In this document: piece after piece, positions 35,719-44,967 of the stretch | How the letters are laid out: each line of letters opens with the position of its first letter | Position numbering within the stretch: the stretch's first letter is position 1 | DNA from: Anaerolineaceae bacterium | Lineage (GTDB): Bacteria; Chloroflexota; Anaerolineae; Anaerolineales; Anaerolineaceae | Length of the DNA stretch: 64,000 nucleotides | NCBI GenBank assembly: GCA_016841445.1 | Contig: JAENZD010000001.1 | Location: 1,178,001-1,242,000, forward strand | Direction of reading: 5' to 3' | Made by a program: the position numbers and the translations under genes | Notes under the pieces: generated by a model | What the model was told of the DNA's origin: nothing | Seen by the model: only the letters and a program-made list of their open reading frames with translations | The model's database searches: none

Positions 35719-36888
35719 CTAGGTCAGGAACATCGGCACACCGAGGAAGTCTTTGACCTTGGGCTTGTAATTTTCCTTGTCATAATATGCCTCAACATCA
35801 ACCTGCTTTTTCCCAGTCAGGACAGTGTCTATCGGCACCGTTGTATAACGGCCACCCTGAAGAGCGACCATTTTCCCATATTCTTCTCTTTGAACAAGTT
35901 GCATTGCCAGGTTTCCATATGACATGGCAACCATCCTGTCAAGAGAATCTGGTGCTCCAGAGCGCATCATATAAGAAAATTTTTGGTACAGGACGTGCTG
36001 GTTCGTTATTTTCTTGATATTTTCAGCGACATGCTCACCAATACCACCTAGCTTCCGATGACCATAAGCATCTTCAGGACCTGTTTCCATGATTTCCCCA
36101 CCTTCAAACGTCGCACCCTCTGAAATTGTTACAATCGCGTAATTAGAAGGGTTATTGCGTTTGTCCTCTAGCAGGAAATTAGCCAATTTTTCCATGTTGA
36201 ACGGAACTTCCGATATAAGCGCTCGGTCCACATAAGCTAAATAAGCACTAACAAGGCTGGTCTCGCCAGAATTCCGTCCAAATAACTCAAAAACACCAAT
36301 CCGTTCATGCGAACCAACAGAAGTTCGCAGTTGGGTGATCAAATCAACAGATCGTGTAACTGCTGTTGAAAAACCTATACAGTAATCTGTTCCAAAAACA
36401 TCATTGTCCATTGTTTTGGGGATGGCAACAACTGGGAAACCTTCTTGACTGAGGCGAACGCCATAGCTGAGGGTGTCATCACCCCCTATTGGGACAAGAA
36501 CATCAATACCCAAGTGATCAAGCACTCGCAATGCATGATCGGTGAAGTCCATAGTACCTTTGTCATCAATTTGCTTACCGTAATCGGAATCTTTTAAGAA
36601 GCCCGGGACTTCACTTGCACGAACTCTTTGGGGGTTCGTTCGTGAAGTATGCAAGAATGTCCCACCTGTTCGATCGATCCTTCGGACATCATTTTTCCTG
36701 AGATTCCTGATGTAATAATCATGCGTTGATGGTTCATCAAGGTCATACCAGAGCAAACCACCCCAACCTCGACGAATACCAAAAACTTCATAATCCGCCT
36801 CAAGCGCGTTCAGCACAACCTCTTTCATGGCGGGGTTCAACCCGGGAACATCACCACCGCCTGTTAGTACACCAATTCGTTTTTTCAT
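35719..36888 (-). CDS. pfp: 6-phosphofructokinase, probably pyrophosphate-dependent
   Basis: The enzyme phosphorylates fructose 6-phosphate. The start is ATG 36888 (389 residues), with AGGAG nine bases upstream; a GTG five codons earlier contains that site. Motifs are [17 protein letters not shown] (135-140) and PKTMDND (157-163). Asp138 after GGD, and Lys158 in PKT instead of PGT, are the residues that mark PPi-using enzymes of the PFK family, so I infer that PPi is the donor and the reaction is reversible. The cytoplasmic enzyme has its own promoter and terminator and is not in an operon. Confidence 0.88.
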   Translation of the reverse strand: MKKRIGVLTGGGDVPGLNPAMKEVVLNALEADYEVFGIRRGWGGLLWYDLDEPSTHDYYIRNLRKNDVRRIDRTGGTFLHTSRTNPQRVRASEVPGFLKDSDYGKQIDDKGTMDFTDHALRVLDHLGIDVLVPIGGDDTLSYGVRLSQEGFPVVAIPKTMDNDVFGTDYCIGFSTAVTRSVDLITQLRTSVGSHERIGVFELFGRNSGETSLVSAYLAYVDRALISEVPFNMEKLANFLLEDKRNNPSNYAIVTISEGATFEGGEIMETGPEDAYGHRKLGGIGEHVAENIKKITNQHVLYQKFSYMMRSGAPDSLDRMVAMSYGNLAMQLVQREEYGKMVALQGGRYTTVPIDTVLTGKKQVDVEAYYDKENYKPKVKDFLGVPMFLT

Positions 36889-36966
36889 AAATTTTCTCCT
36901 CACAATAATAAAATTTCTTAATTCTGCTGCCTTATCTTTTTCTGTCTATTGTTCGCAAACGTAAAA

Positions 36967-36994
36967 AGTATAGCATAAATTATCAAGTTCTCAA
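36967..36994 (-). promoter_or_regulatory. Promoter of the phosphofructokinase gene
   Basis: On the - strand, TTGAGA (36994-36989) and TATACT (36972-36967) are separated by 16 bases, about 80 bases before the start codon. Confidence 0.65.
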
Positions 36995-37010
36995 ATTAGC
37001 TTTGTAAATA

Positions 37011-38261
37011 TTATGCATTAAACTTTTTTTCAGATTCGAACTTAGGAATCCGAAACGCCCACCACCTTATCCATAGCATGCTGACTAAGACAATGATTGG
37101 AAGGCCAACCATTAAAATCGTTGTGCTATCCTGTTCTGTGATCTGTAGATCCGGTAAGGCAAGCAGCCACGACCCAATCGATAGTAATAAAATAATGCCC
37201 ATTGAGAGTAATCGGCCAAAAATTCGCCATCGCTCCACCCAGAAGCGAAAGACAAAAATTAAAGCTGGCAATACCAAAAGCAGGTGAGCCATTGAAGGTT
37301 GAAGATTAAACAAAAACGCAATAATAAAAATGATAAATAACTTCCAAACAAACTTTTGTCTTGATTCCTTTACAACGGTGATCAACTGGATCAAAAGAAA
37401 AACACCCAACATAACGTGAAGAAATATTCCTAAAAATTTCTCAATGCCAGGCAGCAGCGCTGCTATGGTTAAAAGCGGTGTCTGCACCCACGCCAGGTTC
37501 TGCAACTTAGGAATAATGATACTCAGCCAATCCATAAACCATGATGGCAGCAGCAACCATGAGAGAACGAGGATAAAAGCTAACCCTGCAAAATAAGCCT
37601 TTAGTAGGGTCCATTTTTTCATTGAAACAGCCCAGATTGTCAGGAACAGCAGGATTATAATACTTGTCAATAAAGAACCAAATGTTAAAGCCAACAGAAA
37701 TCCAGCAGTTGTATCCTGCCCATTCATTATCAGGGTAATTGAAAATAAGAAAATCAAAATAATAATAGGTGTGAGCTGTCCAGTAATTATCGAGAAAGCA
37801 CCCGGTAACCAAAATGTATACATCAGGATGATCACAGTACGCTCAATAAATGAAAGTTTCCACCCGGACAACTTTATTGCCAGGATAACACTAAGTCCTG
37901 TAGCCAATAAGGAAAGGGTCACCCAAATCGCTCGGCTGATCCTATATGGGATAAGAATGAATGGTAAATAAATAAATAAGTTGATCAGGGGTTGAAATAA
38001 ATCTGTTTCATCGGGTAAAACAGCTGATAAACCGGATTCATTTATGGCAGTATCCGCGAGTTCAGCGACTGATATTTCGTAAGGATTGGTACCCTCCAGA
38101 AGCCAGGAACGTCCTGCCGCCCAGGGAATAGCAAAATGATCTGCAAATGGGATTCGCCTCATCAGGATTGTGCTCCCGAATCCAAACCCGATGACCGCGA
38201 AGACGATCACTGTGAAGACGATATATTGAGAAATTGCTGTTGGTCTGTATCTTTTAGTCAT
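37011..38261 (-). CDS. Multi-spanning membrane protein, GT87/DUF2029-like glycosyltransferase
   Basis: The 416-residue protein has about ten hydrophobic segments. The early periplasmic loop has PWAAGRSWLLEGTNPYE, with the Asp/Glu-poor but Asn-Pro-Tyr-rich pattern typical of GT87 (DUF2029) polyprenyl-phosphate-dependent mannosyltransferases. A following segment has DLFQPLINLFIYLPF. The start is ATG 38261, as a TTG three codons upstream is less likely. Relatives add sugars to lipids or wall glycans at the outer face of the membrane. The assignment rests on topology and these short motifs only. No glycosylation gene is adjacent. Confidence 0.7.
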   Translation of the reverse strand: MTKRYRPTAISQYIVFTVIVFAVIGFGFGSTILMRRIPFADHFAIPWAAGRSWLLEGTNPYEISVAELADTAINESGLSAVLPDETDLFQPLINLFIYLPFILIPYRISRAIWVTLSLLATGLSVILAIKLSGWKLSFIERTVIILMYTFWLPGAFSIITGQLTPIIILIFLFSITLIMNGQDTTAGFLLALTFGSLLTSIIILLFLTIWAVSMKKWTLLKAYFAGLAFILVLSWLLLPSWFMDWLSIIIPKLQNLAWVQTPLLTIAALLPGIEKFLGIFLHVMLGVFLLIQLITVVKESRQKFVWKLFIIFIIAFLFNLQPSMAHLLLVLPALIFVFRFWVERWRIFGRLLSMGIILLLSIGSWLLALPDLQITEQDSTTILMVGLPIIVLVSMLWIRWWAFRIPKFESEKKFNA

Positions 38262-38361
38262 ATTTAGCAAGCCAAAGCAATTTTACCCATCATACATAAC
38301 CCAGTCAATTTACTCACAATTAATAAAAGTATTGCATTTGAAACCTTGGGGGAAAATATGC

Positions 38362-38391
38362 TTGACGAAGTGATTTGGAATATTGTATAGT
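38362..38391 (+). promoter_or_regulatory. Promoter of rpoD, with a 250-base leader
   Basis: TTGACG (38362-38367) and TATAGT (38386-38391) are separated by 18 bases. The 375-base gap between the GT87-like gene and rpoD otherwise holds an A/T-rich leader of about 250 bases in which I see no clear hairpin or riboswitch. A second weak -35 (TTGACT at 38508) lacks a properly spaced -10. Confidence 0.65.
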
Positions 38392-38645
38392 CTTATGGAA
38401 AACATGTAATTATACCTGAAACAGAAACCAGCAAATAGAGTTGATTCAATTCTTTTTGCATAGATTGAAACGGGCGCTTAATTTGCACAACCTTAAGAAT
38501 TGAAATCTTGACTTGTTGATTTTTTGATTAAAAAATAGTATTCTCATGTCTACGCATGGCCAGAGTTTTTCTCATATCTTTTAGCCGTATTCTTATTTCA
38601 TGCTTTGGATGGAACAAATTATTGTTCCAACAGTAGAAGGGTTCT

Positions 38646-39869
38646 ATGGGTACAAAAACGATGACGAGTGTTAAGTCAAACGGTGGGAAAAAAATATCGC
38701 CAATTGCACGTTTGATACAGATAGGCCGAATCAAATCTTTTGTCACCATTAATGATATTATCAAATTCTTTCCTGATGCAGAACAAAATGTTGAACAATT
38801 AGAAAAAGCATTCTCTGCCCTTATTAGTGCGGGTATCCCTTATGTTGAAGATGCAGATCTCCTTCGAGACCCATCTGATGAGGATATAAAACAGGAGGAA
38901 GAGGAGGAGAAAGAAGATCGCAAACATAGGGGAAAATCCCCTGATGATCTTGCTAACATTGATACTGACGATACGATTGGTCTTTATCTAAAAGAGGTCA
39001 GCCGTGTACCACTGCTATCTGCACAGGAAGAAGTAGAACTTGCACAACGTATTGAAAGCGGTCGGATGGCACGTGAGGAACTTGCCCGAGGAAATGTTTC
39101 ATCACGACGAAGAATAGAATTAAGACACCTCATTGAAGACGGCTGGGCAGCGAGAGAACATCTCATCACGGCTAACTCCCGATTGGTTATCAGTGTAGCA
39201 AAGAAATATATGGGCCGCGGCGTACCATTTCTTGATCTAATTCAGGAAGGTAATATTGGTTTGATCAGGGCAACCAAGAAATTTGAATACCGTCGTGGCC
39301 ATAAGTTCAGCACATATGCAACCTGGTGGATCCGCCAGGCTGTGACCCGTGCGATTGCAGACCAGGGTCGAACTATTAGGGTGCCGGTTCATATGGGTGA
39401 CCAGATCAATAAGCTCTTGCGAGTTCAGCATCAATTAACTCAAAAATTAGGGCGCAAACCAACCACAGAAGAATTAGCAGATAATCTAGAAGTACCGCCT
39501 AAAAAAGTGGAGAACATGATACAAGTAGCACGGCGTCCACTATCTCTTGAATTGCCAACAGATGATGAAGAAGATTCCATGTTAGGCGATTTCATTGAAG
39601 ATGAAGAAGCCCCTCCACCAGACGATACGGCGACTTATAATCTTCTCAAAGAACACTTGGTAACCGTTTTAGATTCACTTCCGCCAAGAGAAGTTCGCAT
39701 CCTACAACTCCGATATGGACTCTTGGATGGTCAATCCTATACACTGGAAGAAGTCGGCAGAAAAATGGGTGTTACACGGGAACGCGTCCGTCAAATTGAA
39801 GCCCAGGCATTAAGCAGGCTGCGGCATCCATCCATCAAGCGCCGCCTGAGGGATTACCTTAGTGAATAA
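38646..39869 (+). CDS. rpoD: RNA polymerase primary sigma factor (sigma-70 family)
   Basis: The 407-residue protein has an N-terminal region 1.1-like domain (about 20-70), an acidic linker, region 1.2 ([16 protein letters not shown]), region 2 with [28 protein letters not shown] and [27 protein letters not shown], region 3 and region 4.2 with [20 protein letters not shown]. The complete set marks the housekeeping factor that reads the TTGACA/TATAAT promoters found in this window. GAAGGG precedes the ATG. A strong terminator follows directly. Confidence 0.95.
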   Translation: MGTKTMTSVKSNGGKKISPIARLIQIGRIKSFVTINDIIKFFPDAEQNVEQLEKAFSALISAGIPYVEDADLLRDPSDEDIKQEEEEEKEDRKHRGKSPDDLANIDTDDTIGLYLKEVSRVPLLSAQEEVELAQRIESGRMAREELARGNVSSRRRIELRHLIEDGWAAREHLITANSRLVISVAKKYMGRGVPFLDLIQEGNIGLIRATKKFEYRRGHKFSTYATWWIRQAVTRAIADQGRTIRVPVHMGDQINKLLRVQHQLTQKLGRKPTTEELADNLEVPPKKVENMIQVARRPLSLELPTDDEEDSMLGDFIEDEEAPPPDDTATYNLLKEHLVTVLDSLPPREVRILQLRYGLLDGQSYTLEEVGRKMGVTRERVRQIEAQALSRLRHPSIKRRLRDYLSE

Positions 39870-39882
39870 TTAGGAAATGTTA

Positions 39883-39910
39883 AACCGTCCTTATCAAAGG
39901 ACGGTTTTTT
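39883..39910 (+). terminator. Terminator of rpoD
   Basis: AACCGTCCTT (39883-39892) pairs with AAGGACGGTT (39897-39906) around an ATCA loop and is followed by TTTT. Confidence 0.92.
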
Positions 39911-39911
39911 C

Positions 39912-39940
39912 TTGACCAACATCTGAATTCATCGTATGAT
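39912..39940 (+). promoter_or_regulatory. Promoter of the acidic TPR protein gene
   Basis: TTGACC (39912-39917) and TATGAT (39935-39940) are separated by 17 bases, immediately after the rpoD terminator. A start near 39947 would leave a leader of about 45 bases. Confidence 0.6.
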
Positions 39941-39993
39941 ATTGAAAGAATATACTTGTTTTGCATGCATAGATTTGTGAAATGGAATGTGCA

Positions 39994-41733
39994 ATGGATG
40001 ATAATAATATGGACCCAAATAACAAACCGGGAGAGCCTGAAAAGGACTCACCGCATGATGAAATCCCGTTATGGTTGCAAGGCTTGACAAAACGTGCAGA
40101 CGATGAGATTACTGATAAACATAATGTGGATGAATGGATAAAAGAGATAACACCAACTGAAATCAGCAATGAAGATGTTAATCATCTTATACCTGATGAG
40201 AACGATCTGGAAGGTGACCTCCCTGATTGGATCAGTGAATTACCTGAAGGAGAACCTGAAGTTGAATATAGCCCTTTAGAAAATCCACCCCTTGATAAAT
40301 TCTTGGCTGAAAATTCCATGGCACCTGAAAACAAGGACGTTGATTCAGATAATTTGATTTCAGAAAAACCGGGTGATACTTCAGGTCAGCAGGATTTTTT
40401 GGAAATTTCTAATATGGCATCAACTGAAAACCAAAATACAGAGCCATCATGGAAAAAAGATATTCAAGATGAAGAAGAACTTCCTGATTGGTTGAAAGAA
40501 ATGATCAACGAACGAGGGGAGAACACAACCGAAGATACAGAACCTGTTGTTATTCAAAAAAACCATTTCACGACACCCGATGTTGGTTCTTCGATTGAAG
40601 AAGAAGATTTTAGTGGTTGGTCACATGATGACACTTCATCAACCGATGATGAGGCTGTGATCGACGATCAAGAAAAAGCAGAGTTACAACCAGATACAGA
40701 TGAAACTGAGTTTGATATTAAAGGTGATTTCGAAGGACAACTTGAGGATATCAATAGTATAGAAACTGATGACGCACAAATTCAACAGATTTCCAATGAG
40801 ACATTTCAGGAAATTAACGCAGAAGAGACAATTAGTGATTTCAAAGATGAAATTTCCGAAGATTTTGATGATAAAGAAATTGATAAATTTGAATCTGAGC
40901 CAGAAATCGTAGAAGAATTTGATTTGGATTATAGAGAAGAAGAAACGGACGCAGAATTTAAGGAATTTCCAATTGAATTGATCCCCAGTCAAGAAGATGA
41001 GGAGTCTCCTGCTGAGGGAAAAAGCGCTTCTGGAATAACTGATGCGGAAATTTCTGATGAAGATGGATTCGATAAGATTGAAGATCTCCCGGAGTGGGAA
41101 GTGCAAGACGAGTCTGTCTATCCAAGCTACCTTGAGGAAAACGACCAAAGGCAAGTAGAAGAACCTTTATCCAAGAAAGAAAATGGTGAAGAGGTTAAGG
41201 AATCGAGATTTGATAAATGGGTATCCGAGATTGCTAAAGCCGAAGTATCCGAAGAAATAAGTAAAAATAAGGAAGATTATCCTCATTTTGTGGAAATTGG
41301 ATCGGAAGAGGTCAATCAGCAGCTGACTGTTGGAGATAAGGTGCCAGAATACCTTCAAACCGTCGATGCGAAATCGGAATTTTTCATCGATCAGGATACT
41401 TCGCCCATACCGGTAATCAATTTAGAAGATGATAACGATTTATCAAATGATGATACTAAGGAACCAAAGTATATTCCAAAGGTTCTTGAAAAAGCCAAGA
41501 AACATCTAGAACAAGGTGACATGAACAAAGGCTTGGATATCATTGATGTTTATATCGATGAGAGTTCATACCTCGATGAAATCCATGCATGGCTGGAGAA
41601 TCTAGCACGACACCCGGGAAACCTTAACCACCGATTGTTAACTTCCCTTGGTGATTTAGCGTTAAAACAAGGCCAACCGGAAAAAGCGTTTGATAATTAC
41701 AGCCAGGCCATGCAATATTTACTGAAAAATTAA
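39994..41733 (+). CDS. Acidic low-complexity protein with repeated Trp motifs and a C-terminal TPR-like domain
   Basis: The 579-residue protein has no signal or membrane segment. Residues 1 to about 460 are very rich in Asp and Glu and look disordered. Within them a short motif of the form D/E-L-P-D/E-W-L/I-x-E-L/M recurs, for example DLPDWISEL, ELPDWLKEM, DEWIKEI, DKWVSEI, DLPEWEV and KVPEYLQ. The last 100 residues form helical TPR-like repeats (VLEKAKKHLEQGDMNKGLDII, LGDLALKQGQPEKAFDNYSQAM). I do not know a function. The regular motif suggests repeated docking of one partner. The start is uncertain between ATG 39982 and 39994; GGAA favours the latter. DUF2007 follows 11 bases later. Confidence 0.72.
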   Translation: MDDNNMDPNNKPGEPEKDSPHDEIPLWLQGLTKRADDEITDKHNVDEWIKEITPTEISNEDVNHLIPDENDLEGDLPDWISELPEGEPEVEYSPLENPPLDKFLAENSMAPENKDVDSDNLISEKPGDTSGQQDFLEISNMASTENQNTEPSWKKDIQDEEELPDWLKEMINERGENTTEDTEPVVIQKNHFTTPDVGSSIEEEDFSGWSHDDTSSTDDEAVIDDQEKAELQPDTDETEFDIKGDFEGQLEDINSIETDDAQIQQISNETFQEINAEETISDFKDEISEDFDDKEIDKFESEPEIVEEFDLDYREEETDAEFKEFPIELIPSQEDEESPAEGKSASGITDAEISDEDGFDKIEDLPEWEVQDESVYPSYLEENDQRQVEEPLSKKENGEEVKESRFDKWVSEIAKAEVSEEISKNKEDYPHFVEIGSEEVNQQLTVGDKVPEYLQTVDAKSEFFIDQDTSPIPVINLEDDNDLSNDDTKEPKYIPKVLEKAKKHLEQGDMNKGLDIIDVYIDESSYLDEIHAWLENLARHPGNLNHRLLTSLGDLALKQGQPEKAFDNYSQAMQYLLKN

Positions 41734-41744
41734 GTGTCAAAATT

Positions 41745-42008
41745 ATGGAACTTGTAAATGTCTTTCAAGCAGCAGGACAATTAGAAGCCGAAATGATTAA
41801 ATCCTTTCTGGCAGCCCAAGGCATTACCGCGGTTATCAACCAGGAAAGCGTTGGAAGAACATATGGCCTATCCGCAGGCATCCTTGGCAGGGTTGATGTC
41901 CTTGTCCCTGATTCACAAGCTGAAGAAGCAAAGAACCTCCTTATCGCTATGGAAAATGGAGAGTTTGAGGATTTTGATTATTCAGATCCTGAAAATGACG
42001 GCAATTAG
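41745..42008 (+). CDS. DUF2007 domain protein
   Basis: The 87-residue protein begins with MELVNVFQAAGQLEAEMIKSFL and continues with GITAVINQE and VDVLVPDSQAEEAKNLL, the pattern of the small alpha/beta DUF2007 domain described as a putative signal-transducing or PII-like fold. The tail is acidic. It lies 11 bases after the acidic TPR gene, probably in the same transcript. The ribosome site is weak. Role unknown. Confidence 0.8.
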   Translation: MELVNVFQAAGQLEAEMIKSFLAAQGITAVINQESVGRTYGLSAGILGRVDVLVPDSQAEEAKNLLIAMENGEFEDFDYSDPENDGN

Positions 42009-42034
42009 CAAGTGAATCTTGATTAAATCAGATC

Positions 42035-42063
42035 TTGACGTTGCCATAAGTTATCGGTATAAT
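42035..42063 (+). promoter_or_regulatory. Promoter of rpmF
   Basis: TTGACG (42035-42040) and TATAAT (42058-42063) are separated by exactly 17 bases, with a start near 42070, 40 bases before the rpmF ATG. It is one of the closest consensus matches in the window. Confidence 0.85.
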
Positions 42064-42108
42064 CTTTTGGCTGTACTGGAATCATTAAGAATTTTCAAGG
42101 AGTGTAAG

Positions 42109-42297
42109 ATGACCCCCCTTCCAAAACGAAGAGTTTCCTCTGGTCGACGAGATCGTAGGCGAGCGCATGATGCGTTGAAAGCACGAAATGTTGTTATATG
42201 CCCTAATTGCGGCGAACCACGCCTGCCACATCGTGTATGCTCAAATTGTGGGCATTACCAGGGTAGAGAAATCATTGAAATTACAAACAAAGATTAA
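42109..42297 (+). CDS. rpmF: 50S ribosomal protein L32
   Basis: The 62-residue protein has the basic N-terminus TPLPKRRVSSGRRDRRRAH and a four-cysteine zinc site CPNC...CSNC. It is a structural protein of the large ribosomal subunit. The start is ATG 42109 because AAGGAG lies at proper distance; the frame is open further upstream but that part overlaps the promoter. It has its own promoter and terminator. Confidence 0.95.
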   Translation: MTPLPKRRVSSGRRDRRRAHDALKARNVVICPNCGEPRLPHRVCSNCGHYQGREIIEITNKD

Positions 42298-42314
42298 CCA
42301 TCAACTAATTAACT

Positions 42315-42346
42315 AAAAAAAGCTGGGATATATCCCAGCTTTTTTG
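42315..42346 (+). terminator. Bidirectional terminator between rpmF and hflX
   Basis: An almost perfect palindrome, AGCTGGGA (42321-42328) and TCCCAGCT (42333-42340) with a TATA loop, is flanked by six A residues on the left and six T residues on the right. It can terminate rpmF on the + strand and hflX on the - strand. Confidence 0.92.
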
Positions 42347-42347
42347 C

Positions 42348-43697
42348 TTAATCCTCGCCGGATTCTTCGTCATCTAAATCATTAATGAAATATTGCTCAA
42401 ATTGATACATAAAACGCCTCGGAATTGTTGCAAGAATTTTGGTGCCGTTTTCCTGGTTACGGGTTTGTTTCACCTGGCCAAATTCATGAAGTAATGAAAT
42501 CAATCGACCTTCCTGATATGGGATGATTGCTTCGATTTCGATAAAAGATTCAAACAATTGATCTTCAAGTGCTGTCAGCAGTTCATCAATCCCTTGCCCC
42601 GTTTTAGCTGAGATCGGGAATGTGTTTGAAAAATCCTCAAGTTTGATGATCGCACCATCCGGATCCTTTAACCTGTCAATTTTATTGAAAGCCGTAACAA
42701 TTGGGATATCCCCCGCGCCAATCTCTACTAACGTTTTCTGAACAGACTTCGCCTGAGCACTCGCATTAGGATGTGTGATATCGACCACATGCAGTAGGAC
42801 ATCAGCTGCTGTTATTTCCTCCAACGTCGCGCGGAATGCAGCAACCAGCTCTGTGGGCAGTTTTTGGATAAAGCCAACCGTATCTGAGAATAAAACGGTC
42901 TGCCCACCTGGAAGACCAACCCTTCGTGTTGTTGGATCCAATGTCGCGAACAGTTGATTGGCCACATAAACATCAGCGTCAGAGAGGGCGTTTAGTAATG
43001 TCGATTTTCCGGCATTGGTATACCCAACCAGGGCGATCACTGGAATCCGGGATTTCTTCCGGCGTTCGCGATGACGATTACGGTGGGCACGGACCTTTTC
43101 AAGTTCATTCTTCAAAAACTCGATCCGGGTTGTTATCATTCGTCGATCAACTTCGAGCTGAGTTTCACCAGGACCTCTTAACCCAACGCCACCAACACCA
43201 CCTGCCCTTCCCCCACCGCCGCCCGCCTGCCTTGCCAGGTGGGTCCAGGCACGCGTCAAACGAGGTAAGCGGTATTCGTATTGTGCCAGTTCAACCTGAA
43301 GGCTGCCTTCACTTGTTTGAGCATGCTGTGCAAAAATATCAAGGATCAAAGCTGTCCTATCAATGACCCTGATTGATTCACCCAGTTCAGCTTCCAACTC
43401 ACGCTGATGGCGAGGTGAAAGTTCATTGTCGAATATCACCATCTCTGCTTCAAGTTCGTTGGCAAGCATTTTAACTTCTTCTACCTTCCCTGACCCAATA
43501 TACGTTTTTGGATTGGGATGCGGTAAGTTCTGGGTTATATATCCCACAATTTCAACACCAGCCGTGTCTGCTAATAATTCTAATTCCTCCAGGGAATCTT
43601 CCAGCGATAATAAGTCATTATCATTCTGTAAGCTGACACCAATAAGTAATGCTGTCTCCTGGGGTCTTTCTGTATTGATTAAGTTTGTTTTTGGCAT
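42348..43697 (-). CDS. hflX: GTPase HflX
   Basis: This ribosome-associated GTPase rescues or splits stalled ribosomes. The 449-residue protein has the N-terminal HflX domain with TYIGSGKVEEV and DNELSPRHQRELE, then a Gly-rich linker with GLRGPGETQLEVDRR. The G domain has GYTNAGKST (G1), DTVGFI (G3) and NKID (G4). It lies seven bases after the aminotransferase gene on the same strand and ends at the shared terminator. The ribosome site is weak, which fits coupled translation. Confidence 0.95.
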   Translation of the reverse strand: MPKTNLINTERPQETALLIGVSLQNDNDLLSLEDSLEELELLADTAGVEIVGYITQNLPHPNPKTYIGSGKVEEVKMLANELEAEMVIFDNELSPRHQRELEAELGESIRVIDRTALILDIFAQHAQTSEGSLQVELAQYEYRLPRLTRAWTHLARQAGGGGGRAGGVGGVGLRGPGETQLEVDRRMITTRIEFLKNELEKVRAHRNRHRERRKKSRIPVIALVGYTNAGKSTLLNALSDADVYVANQLFATLDPTTRRVGLPGGQTVLFSDTVGFIQKLPTELVAAFRATLEEITAADVLLHVVDITHPNASAQAKSVQKTLVEIGAGDIPIVTAFNKIDRLKDPDGAIIKLEDFSNTFPISAKTGQGIDELLTALEDQLFESFIEIEAIIPYQEGRLISLLHEFGQVKQTRNQENGTKILATIPRRFMYQFEQYFINDLDDEESGED

Positions 43698-43704
43698 AAA
43701 ATTT

Positions 43705-44883
43705 CTATACTTTCTTCTTCATCCACTCTTTCATCTTGGACATTGCTTTTGATATTCGCTCAACAGGAATAACGAGAGAGATACGAATGTAACCTGCCCC
43801 GGATTTACCATAAACATCACCTGGGGTAACACTAACACCTGTCGATTGTAATAAATCGCTGCAAAAAGCGATACTATCATGATACCCTTCAGGCAATCTT
43901 GCCCAAACATATAACGAAGCTTTAGGCGGCTCCATGGTGAAACCAAGTTCCCGCAATGTCTCCAAAACGACATCTCTACGTTCTTGATAGATCAAATTTC
44001 TTCCAATGATCCATGACTGATCACCCAGCAACGCTGCTTCTGCTGCAGCCATAATTGGTTTAAAGTTTGATGAATCTAGTTGGCTTTTGAAAGTCCTCAG
44101 TAATTTAATAACATCTGCGTTTCCAACAGCCATGCCAACCCGCCAGCCGGCCATATTATATGTCTTTGAGAGTGAATTAAATTCAATAGACACTTCTTTA
44201 GCACCTTTGACCTGTAAAATGCTTGGTGCGATATAACCATCAAAACAGACATCGACATAAGGTGCATCATGTGCGATAACAATATCAAATTCCTTTGCAA
44301 ACCGAACTACTTCCTCAAAAAAGGAGAGCGGTGCAACTGCGCCGGTCGGATTGTTTGGATAATTTAACCACATCAATTTTGCTTTTCTTGCCACATCAAC
44401 AGGGATCATTGAAAGATCCGGCAAGAAATCATTTTTGGCTAATAAAGGCATATCATAAGTCTGTGCCTGGGCAACTGTGGCACCCACATGATAAACGGGG
44501 TAAAAAGGATCTGGTACCAAAACCAAATCGTCCGGATCAACCAAAACCTGGCTGAGGTTAAATAATCCTTCTTTGGAGCCAATCAAGCCAAGTACTTCAC
44601 GAGAATAATCTAAATTAACATCAAACCGATTATTGTAATATATTGCAATAGCGGATCTTAAGGCAGTTGAACCTCCGGATTCCCCATATCCGTGCATATC
44701 AGGTTTTTTTGCGGTATTGACCAGTGCTTCAATGATAAAATCTTCTGGTGGCAAATCTGGTGATCCCATATCGAGACGAATGATCTCAATTCCAGAATTT
44801 TTCAGATCTTCGAAAGTTCTTTCAAGATCAGCAAAGAAATATGGTTTAATTTGCGAGACTCTCTGAGCAGGTTTGATCTGCAT
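43705..44883 (-). CDS. Class I/II aminotransferase (LL-diaminopimelate or aspartate aminotransferase-like)
   Basis: The 392-residue PLP enzyme has LDMGSPDLPPE, YGESGGSTALRSAI, the substrate-side NYPNNPTGA, DAPYVDVCF, the PLP lysine in SLSKTYNMAGWRVG and the late Arg in YIRISL. The pattern fits the DapL/AspC-like group used by Chloroflexi for lysine and peptidoglycan precursor synthesis, but the substrate cannot be fixed by eye. The start is ATG 44883, with AAGGAA upstream. A TTG two codons earlier is less likely. It is followed by hflX. Confidence 0.88.
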   Translation of the reverse strand: MQIKPAQRVSQIKPYFFADLERTFEDLKNSGIEIIRLDMGSPDLPPEDFIIEALVNTAKKPDMHGYGESGGSTALRSAIAIYYNNRFDVNLDYSREVLGLIGSKEGLFNLSQVLVDPDDLVLVPDPFYPVYHVGATVAQAQTYDMPLLAKNDFLPDLSMIPVDVARKAKLMWLNYPNNPTGAVAPLSFFEEVVRFAKEFDIVIAHDAPYVDVCFDGYIAPSILQVKGAKEVSIEFNSLSKTYNMAGWRVGMAVGNADVIKLLRTFKSQLDSSNFKPIMAAAEAALLGDQSWIIGRNLIYQERRDVVLETLRELGFTMEPPKASLYVWARLPEGYHDSIAFCSDLLQSTGVSVTPGDVYGKSGAGYIRISLVIPVERISKAMSKMKEWMKKKV

Positions 44884-44967
44884 GAACAAATTCCTTGTCT
44901 AAATTGATAAACCGTTCCTAATTATAAGTCAACCTTTTGATGTCATGGCTAATTCAAAATCAAAACC

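Noticed and set aside
38508-38541. Second rpoD promoter (TTGACT with TAGTAT)
   Set aside because: Spacing of 22 bases is outside the usual range, and the 17-base alternative has only AAAAAT.
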